Source: Bacteroides reticulotermitis JCM 10512 (GTDB lineage: Bacteria; Bacteroidota; Bacteroidia; Bacteroidales; Bacteroidaceae). From it: a stretch of 64,000 nt of DNA. This document shows positions 46,260 through 55,248 of the stretch, one piece after another. The position numbers were made by a program, and so were the translations under genes. Numbering within the stretch: the stretch's first letter is position 1; every line of letters begins with the position of its first letter. The notes beneath the pieces are model-generated. The model was given only the letters and a program-made list of their open reading frames with translations. It was not told the origin of the DNA and did not search any database. The stretch is from assembly GCF_000517545.1 (NCBI RefSeq), contig NZ_BAIV01000013.1:1-64000 (forward strand). Direction: 5' to 3'.

Positions 46260-47321
46260 ATGATTCACATGGACAGAGTTAAAGTAATATTTATTACATT
46301 TTGGTTAACTACAGCGGCCTACGGGCAGGTACATGAAAGCGCCGGAGACGGAAAGAAATTAGATAAGGAAGTGATGGAGGTGAAGGATTATCTTCCCGAA
46401 ATTCACGGAACGATCCGCGGAAAGTATGAACTCCAGACAGAAGAGCAGGAGAGCCGTTTCGAAGTGCGTAACGCACGATTCAGTGTATCCGGTAATGTGC
46501 ACCCGGCTGTAGCTTATAAAGCGGAGGTCGATCTGTCGGATGAAGGATCGATCAAGATGCTTGATGCCTATGCACGTGTCTTCCCGGTAGAGAATCTGGA
46601 CTTTACCATTGGCCAAATGCGTGTTCCTTTCACGATCGATGCGCACCGCTCGCCGCATCAACAATACTTTGCCAATCGTTCTTTCATTGCTAAACAAGTG
46701 GGTAACGTCCGCGATGTCGGGTTTACTACCGGCTATAAGCAAAATGGAGGACTCCCGTTCATCTTCGAAGGCGGACTGTTCAATGGCTCCGGGCTGACGA
46801 ATCAGAAGGAATGGCATAAAACGCTGAACTACTCAATCAAAATGCAAATGCTTCCCAGTAAGAACTGGAATATAACGCTCAGTACACAGTTGATAAAACC
46901 GGGTGAGGTGCGTATTAATATGTATGACGCAGGCGTATATTACCAGACCGATCGTTTCCATGTGGAAGCCGAATACCTCTATAAGATGTATGGACATGGT
47001 GCTTTTAAAGATGTACATGCGCTGAATAGCTTTGTCAATTACGATTTGCCGTTGCCCAAAGTCTTTCGGAAGATCTCCTTTCTGGCGCGTTACGATATGA
47101 TGACCGACCATAGCGATGGGTTAGGAAGTGGTGATACAGGTGCTCTGAAAATAAATGACTATGCTCGTCATCGGGTAACTGGTGGGGTAACGCTCAGCCT
47201 CTCCAAAGCTTTTATAGCGGATCTTCGACTCAACTTTGAAAAGTATTTCTATAAGCAGGCGGGTGTTCCTAAAGAATCAGAACGTGATAAAATCGTTATC
47301 GAGTTCATGACGCGATTCTAA
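46260..47321 (+). CDS. Phosphate-selective porin O/P family outer-membrane protein
   Basis: 353 aa (ATG 46260; ATG 46269 three codons later is equally good). Signal peptide to VHES/YGQ, then a beta-barrel with the OprP/OprO-family pattern: IHGTIRGKYELQ, RFEVRNARFSVSGNV, YKAEVDLSDEGSIKMLDAYARVFP and FTIGQMRVPF, ending in an aromatic residue (MTRF). The Pho-box-like array directly upstream supports induction under phosphate limitation. Predicted to pass phosphate or polyphosphate across the outer membrane. Confidence 0.85.
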   Translation: MIHMDRVKVIFITFWLTTAAYGQVHESAGDGKKLDKEVMEVKDYLPEIHGTIRGKYELQTEEQESRFEVRNARFSVSGNVHPAVAYKAEVDLSDEGSIKMLDAYARVFPVENLDFTIGQMRVPFTIDAHRSPHQQYFANRSFIAKQVGNVRDVGFTTGYKQNGGLPFIFEGGLFNGSGLTNQKEWHKTLNYSIKMQMLPSKNWNITLSTQLIKPGEVRINMYDAGVYYQTDRFHVEAEYLYKMYGHGAFKDVHALNSFVNYDLPLPKVFRKISFLARYDMMTDHSDGLGSGDTGALKINDYARHRVTGGVTLSLSKAFIADLRLNFEKYFYKQAGVPKESERDKIVIEFMTRF

Positions 47322-47715
47322 CCGTCGTGCTGCAATTGTTTGCGTAACTATCTGCCAACTGAATGTCGACATCGGGCTAAGACGAGTCAAACGAATGCGG
47401 AGATAAGACCAAACAGCGGCAGGAAAAAGCAAAAGGATATAACTGTCATGGCTGTGCCATCGGTGTGACACAGTTGTGCCATCGGTGTGTCACAGTTGTG
47501 CCATCGGCTTGTCACAGTTGTGCCACCTACTTGTCACAGTTGTGACACTGCGTTGGCACGAGTGTTTTCCCGGTATGGCAGAATCGTTTTGCTCGCTTGG
47601 TAAAGTCAAATTCTACGGATGTTTGCTTCGGACTCTTACTACTTGCTAGGCGCCCGCCTCGCTATTTTTCCACCGATTGCATACTTCTTTCAGTTTTTTG
47701 CTCTATTTTTGTGAT
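47322..47715. other. Intergenic region with palindrome array 3
   Basis: No gene. The main content is the 22-bp-period array at 47454-47563. The frame of the CYTH gene is open upstream to 47677 but ATG 47716 is the better start. Confidence 0.6.
47454..47563. repeat. Palindrome array 3: five units, exact 22-bp period
   Basis: GTGCCAT/GTGCCAC/GTGACAC starts lie at 47454, 47476, 47498, 47520 and 47542. Each 22-bp unit reads GTGCCATCGG..TGTCACAGTT with small changes, so that TGTCAC-AGTT-GTGCCA half-sites form degenerate GTGNCAC palindromes. Units 1-3 are nearly identical; 4 and 5 are diverged. It has the same period as the arrays at 10247 and 16211 with an unrelated core. Confidence 0.8.
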
Positions 47716-48195
47716 ATGGCACAAGAAATCGAACGTAAATTTTTAGTTGCCGGCGAGTACAAGTCACAGGCTTTTGCTCAAAGCCGGATTAAGCAGGGAT
47801 ATATCTGTAGTGCGCACGGACGGACGGTACGCGTGCGTATTCGTGATAATCAAGGCTTCTTGACAATCAAAGGGGCTTCCGATGCTTCAGGAATCAGTCG
47901 GTACGAGTGGGAGAAAGAAATTTCGCTCCCGGAGGCCGAAGAACTGATGAAGCTTTGCGAACCGGGTATGATCGACAAGACCCGCTATTTGGTCCGCAGT
48001 GGTGCACACATCTTTGAAGTCGATGAATTCTATGGCGAAAACGAAGGGCTGGTCGTTGCTGAGGTTGAACTTGGAACGATTGAAGAGAGCTACGTAAAGC
48101 CTATTTTTCTGGGCGAAGAGGTGACGGGAGACAGTCGGTATTACAACTCGCATCTCATGAAAAAACCCTATAAGAACTGGGAACTTAATAAATAA
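47716..48195 (+). CDS. CYTH-domain protein (triphosphate tunnel metalloenzyme)
   Basis: 159 aa from ATG 47716. The N-terminal ExExK signature is EIERK (Glu4, Glu6, Lys8), followed by tunnel strands GYICS...RTVRVRIRD, FLTIKG, YEWEKEI, KTRYLV, FEVDEFYG and VVAEVEL. Small stand-alone bacterial CYTH proteins of this type usually hydrolyse inorganic triphosphate, so a role in polyphosphate/triphosphate metabolism is likely. Followed 35 bp later by the MgtC-like gene. Confidence 0.87.
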   Translation: MAQEIERKFLVAGEYKSQAFAQSRIKQGYICSAHGRTVRVRIRDNQGFLTIKGASDASGISRYEWEKEISLPEAEELMKLCEPGMIDKTRYLVRSGAHIFEVDEFYGENEGLVVAEVELGTIEESYVKPIFLGEEVTGDSRYYNSHLMKKPYKNWELNK

Positions 48196-48230
48196 GCTGT
48201 ATATTTGTTCTTATACTAAATGAGTAGCAT

Positions 48231-49526
48231 ATGGAGCAATTGTATAATTATTTACCCCGTGAGTTGGTTACTTTCATCCTCGTAACCTTATTCTCTTTAC
48301 TCATCGGGCTTTCCCAACGGCGCATCAGTTTGAAGCGTGAAGGAGAAATAACCCTTTTCGGAACCGACCGCACATTTACTTTTATCGGTATTTTGGGGTA
48401 TCTGCTCTATATACTCGATCCTGTGGAACTGCGCTTGTTTATGGGAGGAGGAGCTGTACTTGGTATCCTGCTCGGACTGAATTATTATGTAAAACAGTCG
48501 CAGTTTCATGTTTTCGGGGTGACTACCATAATCATTGCGCTGATCACTTACTGCATGGCTCCGATTGTCATCACCCAGCCTTCGTGGTTTTATATCATGA
48601 TCATTGTAACCGTGTTGTTATTGACCGAGCTCAAACACACCTTTACCGAGTTGGCGCAACGGATGAAGAATGATGAAATGATTACGCTTGCCAAGTTCTT
48701 GGCTATCAGCGGCATCATTCTACCTATGCTTCCGAATGAGAATCTGATACCTAACATCAATCTGACTCCGTATTCCATCTGGTTGGCTACGGTGGTCGTG
48801 TCCGGTATCTCCTATCTGTCTTATTTACTCAAACGATATGTGTTTCAGGAGTCAGGGGTACTTGTTTCCGGTATTATCGGTGGGTTATATAGCAGTACGG
48901 CTACTATCTCGGTGCTTGCCCGTAAAAGTCGGAAAGCGCCTGAGCAGGAAGCCGGCGAATATGTAGCTGCCATGCTTTTGGCTGTCAGTATGATGTTCCT
49001 GCGTTTCATGGTGCTCATCCTGATCTTTAGCTGGAGTACGTTCTTAACCATTTATCCGTTCCTGTTGATTATGGCTTTTTCTACCGCCACGGTAGGCTGG
49101 GTTATCCATTCCCGGCAGCAACGCTTGCACGATCAGTCGACAGAACCCGAGGACGATGACAGCAGCAATCCGTTGGAGTTCAAAGTCGCCTTGATCTTTG
49201 CCATCTTATTTGTGATCTTTACCATCCTGACCCATTATACGCTGGTCTATGCCGGAACAGGCGGTTTGAATCTGCTCTCTTTCGTTTCCGGTTTCAGTGA
49301 CATCACTCCGTTTATCTTGAACCTTTTGCAAAATAGCGGAAGTGTAGCCGTCCTGACTATTGCTGCCTGTTCGATGCAAGCAATTATAAGTAACATCATG
49401 ATCAATATGTGTTATGCACTCTTCTTCTCCGGAAGAGGGAGTAAGCTACGTCCTTGGATTTTGCGAGGGTTCGGCACGGTAATAGGAATCAACCTTCTAG
49501 TCCTGATTGTGTTTTATCTTCTGTAG
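48231..49526 (+). CDS. MgtC/SapB and DUF4010 domain membrane protein
   Basis: 431 aa with ~12 predicted transmembrane segments. The N-terminal ~140 residues are MgtC/SapB-like (VTFILVTLFSLLIGLSQRRISLKREGEITLFGTDRTFTFIGILGYLLY). The rest is DUF4010 (GGLYSSTATISVLARKSRK; GSVAVLTIAACSMQAIISNIMINMCYALFFS). The family is linked to magnesium or divalent-cation stress in some bacteria, but the DUF4010 branch is uncharacterised. Probably co-transcribed with CYTH. Confidence 0.85.
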   Translation: MEQLYNYLPRELVTFILVTLFSLLIGLSQRRISLKREGEITLFGTDRTFTFIGILGYLLYILDPVELRLFMGGGAVLGILLGLNYYVKQSQFHVFGVTTIIIALITYCMAPIVITQPSWFYIMIIVTVLLLTELKHTFTELAQRMKNDEMITLAKFLAISGIILPMLPNENLIPNINLTPYSIWLATVVVSGISYLSYLLKRYVFQESGVLVSGIIGGLYSSTATISVLARKSRKAPEQEAGEYVAAMLLAVSMMFLRFMVLILIFSWSTFLTIYPFLLIMAFSTATVGWVIHSRQQRLHDQSTEPEDDDSSNPLEFKVALIFAILFVIFTILTHYTLVYAGTGGLNLLSFVSGFSDITPFILNLLQNSGSVAVLTIAACSMQAIISNIMINMCYALFFSGRGSKLRPWILRGFGTVIGINLLVLIVFYLL

Positions 49527-49721
49527 TTGTTTTGCTAATTGAGGAACTTTGTAAGTACTCATATATTATCTCTTATAGAAAAGACTCCCGATTCACTGAC
49601 ACAGGGAATTGCCGGATGTGTTAAGCAGAAATGGTTGGAAAAGAATTGGACACAAAAGGTGCTTGCTGCAAAAGCGGGGCTCTCTTTATAGGCTTGAATA
49701 ACTGAAGAAATTGCTGCATAA

Positions 49722-49910
49722 TGGATGAGAGATAACTCAAAAAGAATGAGAGATAGGCCGAAAAAGAGGTGAAAATGCGAGAAAATAATGAGAGATCCCG
49801 CTTTCTAAAAGTATCTCTCATTGTGTATTGTGTTGATTAGGTGGGTGTTATATTTGAAATGATGAGACTATGAGAGATGAAACTTTTTTTCCTTCTTGTA
49901 GAGAGGGACG
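49722..49910. repeat. Dispersed ~190-bp repeat, copy 2
   Basis: Same order and spacing as 16889-17080: GATGAGAGAT, GAATGAGAGAT, GGTGAAAATGCG, AATGAGAGATCCCG, AAAAGTATCTCTCATTGTGT, ATGAGAGATGAAA, T-run, GTAGAGAG. The core is nearly identical while the linkers differ, which suggests selection or recent copying of the boxes. Both copies lie in intergenic DNA on the same strand. Confidence 0.75.
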
Positions 49911-50000
49911 TTTGAATGTTAACTATCCAGTTTCTTATATTATTCCCGGATATGAGTTGCCTATAAGAAGTGAGGCATAGGAAAGAAGCGGAAATAAAAT

Positions 50001-50053
50001 ATCCCCTTATCTTACTCTATACGGGTATATCCGAAAGAGTAAAATAAGGGGAT
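50001..50053. terminator. Terminator, 18-bp stem
   Basis: ATCCCCTTATCTTACTCT pairs with AGAGTAAAATAAGGGGAT (one mismatch); CATCTTTTT follows on the plus strand. Placed 66 bp past the end of the minus-strand nuclease operon, facing the MgtC-like gene. Confidence 0.75.
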
Positions 50054-50119
50054 CATCTTTTTGATACGTGAGTTTAATTCACAACGCTTTATCTTTTATT
50101 AGGAGCTAACCGCTGCATT

Positions 50120-51319
50120 CTACCAACTCCAGTCACTGGCTTGATAATTCGCTTCTACGGCTGCTTCGGTACTCTTGTCGAGGTTGTGGAAGAAGTCGAT
50201 TCCCGTCTTGGCTTCCAATTCATCAATGGACATCGCAAACTGTTTCAGGTCTTTGGATGTGTTTGCTTTGTGCTCTACGTAGAACGCCATTCCCTTATAT
50301 TGCTTGTTCTTGTAGGAAAGAATCGTCATGAAGTAATACTTCGGTACGGCTACTCCGGAACTTGTCCATTCGCGTATGTCACTGTCTTTGTCAATTGTGC
50401 CGCCTTTCACTACGTAAAGTGTATCACTGGCGTTGGTAATCTGGCTCCACGCTTGAACTTTATCTTCAATGTTATTCCATACTCCACCTCCTGAATTGAA
50501 CCCGGTTGATTGCTGTGGACTCATATTCGAGTAATAGAACGTTTGTTTGTTTGCCGCCGTGCTGTATACTCTATCGCTGGACGCTACCAAATGTCCTCGG
50601 GTGAAAGCTGGATTGTAATCGCTCTTCGACGTTCTGTATTGTGCGGGGATATTAGGGTCGGTACTCCAGGCATCACTTCTTTTCACTTTGGACTGGCAGG
50701 TCAGATTGTCGAACGTAAAGGCAACCCAGCGGGTGTGCTTCTTGGTGCAGTCATATTCATAGCTGTACGTAATAACCTTTTTGCCATTTTGGTTGTCGGC
50801 AAGGAATGTGTGGAATATATTCAGTGCACCACCTTTCAACTTCGGAATCTCAATTCTATTAGCATATCCTTCGGGAGTAGGAGTTGGGTCCGGATCTTCC
50901 GGATCGGGATCTTCTGGATCTGGATTCTCCGGGTCTGGGTCTTCCGGATCAGGATCTGTTGAATTACCGTCTCTTTTCGTCTGCGTAAGAACAATGCTTT
51001 GAGTCTCACCGTTGGAGGTAACCAGAATTGTTGCCGTGCGTGCTTCACCGTTGTTTACGGCTACCACTCCAATGACAGAACCACTTCCGATTCCTTCATT
51101 CTTAGAAAGCTTGCACCACGACTCTTTGATTGTGGCTGTCCATGTACCGGTGGTGTTAACTTGTAACGAAAAGGGTCCTCCGTCTCCGGATATTTCGTTG
51201 TTAGCTCGGTCTAATGCGATGCTGAATCCCTTATTGTCATCCGTGTTGTTATCACTGCATGACATGAATAGAAACATTGTTAAGAGTGCTAACAATGCCC
51301 CATTGTATTTTTGCTTCAT
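50120..51319 (-). CDS. NUC1-type DNA/RNA non-specific endonuclease lipoprotein with BACON domain
   Basis: 399 aa from ATG 51319 (an upstream in-frame ATG at 51388 lacks a signal peptide). Lipobox LFMS-Cys21. Residues ~33-114 are a BACON-like beta-sandwich (WTATIKESWCKLSKNEG). Residues ~122-149 are an Asp-Pro-Glu repeat linker. Residues ~150-395 are a NUC1 nuclease: the DRGH motif reads Thr240-Arg-Gly-His243, then SNMSPQ and NNIED (metal ligands). His243 is the general base. Predicted surface-anchored nuclease for DNA/RNA. A terminator separates it from the upstream DUF5689 gene. Confidence 0.87.
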   Translation of the reverse strand: MKQKYNGALLALLTMFLFMSCSDNNTDDNKGFSIALDRANNEISGDGGPFSLQVNTTGTWTATIKESWCKLSKNEGIGSGSVIGVVAVNNGEARTATILVTSNGETQSIVLTQTKRDGNSTDPDPEDPDPENPDPEDPDPEDPDPTPTPEGYANRIEIPKLKGGALNIFHTFLADNQNGKKVITYSYEYDCTKKHTRWVAFTFDNLTCQSKVKRSDAWSTDPNIPAQYRTSKSDYNPAFTRGHLVASSDRVYSTAANKQTFYYSNMSPQQSTGFNSGGGVWNNIEDKVQAWSQITNASDTLYVVKGGTIDKDSDIREWTSSGVAVPKYYFMTILSYKNKQYKGMAFYVEHKANTSKDLKQFAMSIDELEAKTGIDFFHNLDKSTEAAVEANYQASDWSW

Positions 51320-51403
51320 TGTGGGGGTATAAGTTTTTAGGTGAATATTAGTGCATTGGTGTAATCTCATTGGATTGGAATTACTCAATTGTAAGGGGTA
51401 AAA

Positions 51404-51436
51404 AAGAGGGACACTTGATTCAACAAATGTCCCTCT
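51404..51436 (-). terminator. Terminator after DUF5689 lipoprotein
   Basis: Minus-strand AAGAGGGACA...TGTCCCTCTT with inner TTG/CAA, then TTTTTACC. A strong rho-independent terminator ending the unit from 60228, so the nuclease at 50120 may rely on read-through or its own promoter. Confidence 0.8.
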
Positions 51437-51449
51437 TGTCTTTTCTTAC

Positions 51450-52457
51450 TTAAAACTGAACATCATTGATGCTGTTAAGCAGCAACTGGTATTTAATAAA
51501 TCCTCCACTCTTCGAAGAGTATTTGGTATAAATAGCTGTGATGTTTCCCTTAGTGGGGTTATCGACTGTACCTACCTCAGGCAGTGGCTGAAGTGCAAAG
51601 TTGGAATATCCGCTTACACGCAGGATATAGTTGCCCTTGGTGGTATCAGTTCCTCCGTAGGAGAACCAAGATGAGCCATAATAACGATTGCCGTTGTAGC
51701 TATAGGCGTAGGTCGGAATCAAACCTTCGTCCTTAAAGTATTTATTCTCATATACGGCTGTAGTCGAACCATTCGGATACGTTGTTTCCAGGTATTGAGG
51801 ATATCTGTCGGAATCAAAAGTTCCTTCTTTATAAGTCACGCCTTCGAAACGAACCAAGCGTCCCAAAGCATCATCATTAAGAGCGGTTGCATAGTTGCTT
51901 GAATTAACGACCAATGTGTCGGCAGCAGTCAAGCTGCCGCGTTCGCCACTGAAGATATGCTGGCTGATAAGTAAGTTGCTTTCCAAATTGCGGTTCGCAT
52001 AGCCTTTGGTTATGTCTTCAGCAGTCGGCATACCACCTACACTTAGCATATAACGGTAGCTTCCGATGGCAAGTCCTTTTGTTTTCACATAAAGAGTCTG
52101 TCCAATGGGGAAGTATACGTAATTGCTAACCATCAATTTTAGTTCGATACCCGATTTCGATGATTCGTCGTAGATGTATACAGACTTATATACGTTACCC
52201 GCCTGATCACTTGAGATAACTTTTCCACTGATAACATAGTCTTCTGTTATTTCCAGCGTTTTACCTAAACTGGAAGCAGCATTGCCATATTTAGCATAGA
52301 AAAGCTGCTTAAAATCCTTGACGGATATAAACTGGCTCTCTGCAAAATCCTCTTTCGTCCAGACCTTTGCCGGAGTGGGATCTTCAAATTCATTGTAGCA
52401 GCTGCTAAAACTGAGTACGGCAGCTACAAGCATACATAATTTCAATATCTTGTTCAT
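51450..52457 (-). CDS. DUF5689-domain lipoprotein
   Basis: 335 aa from ATG 52457 (alternative ATG 52481). Lipobox SFSS-Cys20. The DUF5689 region starts at about residue 45 (FISVKDFKQLF...LEITEDYVISGKVISSDQAGNVYKSVYIYDE) and has an OB-like beta pattern (IELKLMVSNYVYFPIGQTLYVKTKGLAIGSY). It directly follows the TonB receptor, the position of a SusD-like partner, though it is not SusD. Predicted surface binding subunit; the ligand is inferred to be nucleic acid from the flanking nucleases. Confidence 0.75.
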   Translation of the reverse strand: MNKILKLCMLVAAVLSFSSCYNEFEDPTPAKVWTKEDFAESQFISVKDFKQLFYAKYGNAASSLGKTLEITEDYVISGKVISSDQAGNVYKSVYIYDESSKSGIELKLMVSNYVYFPIGQTLYVKTKGLAIGSYRYMLSVGGMPTAEDITKGYANRNLESNLLISQHIFSGERGSLTAADTLVVNSSNYATALNDDALGRLVRFEGVTYKEGTFDSDRYPQYLETTYPNGSTTAVYENKYFKDEGLIPTYAYSYNGNRYYGSSWFSYGGTDTTKGNYILRVSGYSNFALQPLPEVGTVDNPTKGNITAIYTKYSSKSGGFIKYQLLLNSINDVQF

Positions 52458-52483
52458 AACATTCTTTTTTACTGGTGACATCC

Positions 52484-55231
52484 TTAGAAACGGAAATAAA
52501 TGTTCATGTAATAAGTTGTACCGAACATATAGAAATATTTAGAATCAAACGGTTCGTACGTTTGGTAGCTCTCGTCCTTGTTCTTAAGCAGACGAATCTG
52601 TTCGTAACCTCCGGTTTTGATATCCTGGTTGTTGAGCAGGTTCTTTACTTCCAAGCTAAAACCAAGTGTATATTTACGGTCGATAAACCAGTTCTTACCT
52701 ATGCTTGCATTCAGTACAGTAGCTGCACTGAATTTCTCCTGATTACGCAGATTAGCGATGTCTTCCGGAGTCATACCCGGTGTTAGAACCGCATCTGTAC
52801 GGTATAGCGGACTCATAGACAAGTACATGTTGTTGTAGTGGTTCATGTCTAACGAAGCAAAAACATTGTTCCGGCTGCGGTAAGACAGACCTACGTTGAG
52901 AGCAGTCTGAGGAGTACTTTCTACACGGAAGTTTTTCCAGTATACTTTTCCCTGATTCTTGATCTCTCCACTATTGTCTTGTATCTGTACGTAGTTGGGA
53001 TTGTTATCATACGTAAACTGTCCCCAGCTGATTGCACCGTTCAATGAGATGCCTGCATAGATAGGCACAGTTGCCGCTGCTTCCAAACCAAAGTGACGTT
53101 TCTGGATGCCGCTGATCGCGAAGTTAGAGAAAGTCGCTTCTACGTCATCGTAGTAAGAAATAACTTTCGACTGATCCGTAAACTTCGTGTAGTATCCCGA
53201 GATACGTGCCTTGATGTCACCAATACGCAAGTTGTAAGAAGCGTCTACGCCAAATACCTTTTCGGTTGTGATGCCCGGAGTAACTGAGTTACGGGTACGT
53301 GGCGATACAAAAGAAGATTGGAATGACGGTGCGTCTTGCATGTAGATGATGTTCGCATCGATCGAATGAGAAGCCGAGAACTTATAGTTGAAGTTTGCTT
53401 TCAGTTTGTATGTCAGGTACTTCTTCTTCTCCGAATCTCCCTGAGAGTTATTAAGGAACAAGCCTTTTTTCCAGATACCATGACGCCATACGGTGCTATG
53501 TCCCAGTTCACCTCCGAGGTTCATTCCGAAGTTACCGAAGTTTACATTGTATTGCGCCCATCCACGAGCACTGAGTGTGTTACCATAATAGTCGTACCCA
53601 TACTTGTCACCTTTCTTAGCAGCTTGTGCATGGCCATATTTCTCATAATACTCCATGTTGTTCTGATATTTAATCGGATCCAGACCACCCATATCGCGTT
53701 CTGCGAACTTGTCTACATCTACCCAGTAGTCACCACCCAGTAAGTCTTTCACTTCGCTATAATATTCCGTACGGTTGCGACGGAGGTTCACTCCTCCATT
53801 GATCTTCGAGTTATTGCGGAAGATATGAGAGAACTGCGTATAGAAGTTCCAGTCTAGTTGGTCTGTGTGGCGTTCTTCAACCATGTTAATTGCACGGCGT
53901 CCAGGACCATAAGTGGAATTTTCCGGTTGGTTCTGGTTGATGTTATACAGATTGTCCCAATTAATGTGACGAATGTTATCGGTATTTGACATCCATGCTT
54001 CATACAGTTCAGCACCTACATACGTACCGTCATAAAAGCTAGGTAAATAACGGTAATAGTCAGGACGTGGGTCCGGGCCGCCATACCAAGTAAGAGCCGA
54101 GTAACCATTCTGTCCGAAACGTAGCGAAGAAGCTACATTCAACTGAGTACGTTCGTTAATATCGAATGTATAGTTCAACATCGTGACCGGTTCGTGGTAG
54201 CTACGTACACGTGAGTTTACGCGTTTGCCGTTCAACCATCCCCAGTTCGGGTTGTAGTAGTTGTTTCCTACCAAATCATATACTTCCTGTGTAGAAGCCT
54301 GTTGCGCACCACGTTCAGTAGGAGCACCTAGCACGGTTAGCCCCAAGCGGTGTTGTTTGTTGAATTGCTTTTCAACCGCAGCAAAGTAACCGAATGCATT
54401 GTAGTAAACACCATCTACATACGAGTTTCCTCCTTGGCGGGTCGATAGCGAAAATGCATACGACCATCCATTATCCTGTACACCGGATGAGTAAGTCAAC
54501 ATGCCACGGAAACGATACATCGAGTTACCGTTTACTACACTTGCGCGTAGTCCTTTACGCATTTGAGAAGGACGCGTATTGATATTGGTCGTACCGGCAA
54601 TTCCTCCTAAACCAACATCTCCCATGTTCAGGGCAGAAGTGATCTCCTGGTTACGTGTTGCGTCATTCAAACCACTCCACAAAGACCAAGGCGTATAGCC
54701 AGTCATTGCGTCATTCAGTTGAATACCATTCATATAAACGTCCGAGTACTGAGAATCATAACCACGAACATTGAAACGCATTTCACTGAACTTGTACGAA
54801 GCGATGTTGTTGAACACGTCTTTAGAAGCGGATAGAGAAGAAGGAAGAGACTGGGCGTCGCCCAATGTTTCCGTATCAAACTCCGCAAAAATCGCATCAT
54901 CTAAAGTCGGAGCAATTATATTCGATATCATCACGACGTTATTGATGTCTCTTACTTGTTTGTCTACGCGAACAGCAAGCGTAAGCGGTTCAAATTCTGC
55001 CGCCTCAAATGTAAGCGTATATTCCCCTTTCCCCAGATTCTCGATAAGGAAGTTACCCGCCATATCGGTTGTTGTTGTTACATCTCCCGGAGTCAATGTC
55101 ACTTTTACGCCATCTATGGCCGCACGTGTTGTACGGGAGATGACTTTACCCTTAACGCCACCGTTGCTCTGCGCAAACGCAGCAAGTGACATCAAAGATA
55201 ATACCATGAATAGGACTGTTTTGATTTTCAT
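52484..55231 (-). CDS. TonB-dependent outer-membrane receptor (non-SusC type)
   Basis: 915 aa, signal peptide to AAFAQ. Residues ~24-105 are a carboxypeptidase-regulatory-like domain (GGVKGKVISRTTRAAIDGVKVTLTPGD). A plug follows (YKFSEMRFNVRGYDSQYSDVYMNGIQLND...GLGGIAGTTNINTRPS). The remainder is a beta-barrel ending FYMFGTTYYMNIYFRF. It lacks the SusC plug signature and is not paired with SusD. It lies between a nuclease/EEP pair and a DUF5689 lipoprotein, so the cargo is probably a product of nucleic-acid breakdown. Confidence 0.9.
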   Translation of the reverse strand: MKIKTVLFMVLSLMSLAAFAQSNGGVKGKVISRTTRAAIDGVKVTLTPGDVTTTTDMAGNFLIENLGKGEYTLTFEAAEFEPLTLAVRVDKQVRDINNVVMISNIIAPTLDDAIFAEFDTETLGDAQSLPSSLSASKDVFNNIASYKFSEMRFNVRGYDSQYSDVYMNGIQLNDAMTGYTPWSLWSGLNDATRNQEITSALNMGDVGLGGIAGTTNINTRPSQMRKGLRASVVNGNSMYRFRGMLTYSSGVQDNGWSYAFSLSTRQGGNSYVDGVYYNAFGYFAAVEKQFNKQHRLGLTVLGAPTERGAQQASTQEVYDLVGNNYYNPNWGWLNGKRVNSRVRSYHEPVTMLNYTFDINERTQLNVASSLRFGQNGYSALTWYGGPDPRPDYYRYLPSFYDGTYVGAELYEAWMSNTDNIRHINWDNLYNINQNQPENSTYGPGRRAINMVEERHTDQLDWNFYTQFSHIFRNNSKINGGVNLRRNRTEYYSEVKDLLGGDYWVDVDKFAERDMGGLDPIKYQNNMEYYEKYGHAQAAKKGDKYGYDYYGNTLSARGWAQYNVNFGNFGMNLGGELGHSTVWRHGIWKKGLFLNNSQGDSEKKKYLTYKLKANFNYKFSASHSIDANIIYMQDAPSFQSSFVSPRTRNSVTPGITTEKVFGVDASYNLRIGDIKARISGYYTKFTDQSKVISYYDDVEATFSNFAISGIQKRHFGLEAAATVPIYAGISLNGAISWGQFTYDNNPNYVQIQDNSGEIKNQGKVYWKNFRVESTPQTALNVGLSYRSRNNVFASLDMNHYNNMYLSMSPLYRTDAVLTPGMTPEDIANLRNQEKFSAATVLNASIGKNWFIDRKYTLGFSLEVKNLLNNQDIKTGGYEQIRLLKNKDESYQTYEPFDSKYFYMFGTTYYMNIYFRF

Positions 55232-55248
55232 ATATAAACTAATTAATT

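Larger units (their letters stand above)
49527..50119. other. Intergenic region between convergent genes
   Basis: Contains copy 2 of the dispersed ~190-bp repeat (49722-49910) and a terminator (50001-50053). No gene is supported. Confidence 0.6.

Noticed and set aside
10247..47563. The short-period palindrome arrays as CRISPR arrays
   Set aside because: The period of 22-23 bp leaves no room for spacers, units are degenerate, and no cas gene is present.
53093..53743. Plus-strand frames inside the TonB receptor gene
   Set aside because: Antisense shadows of a complete conserved gene, with no signal or domain of their own.
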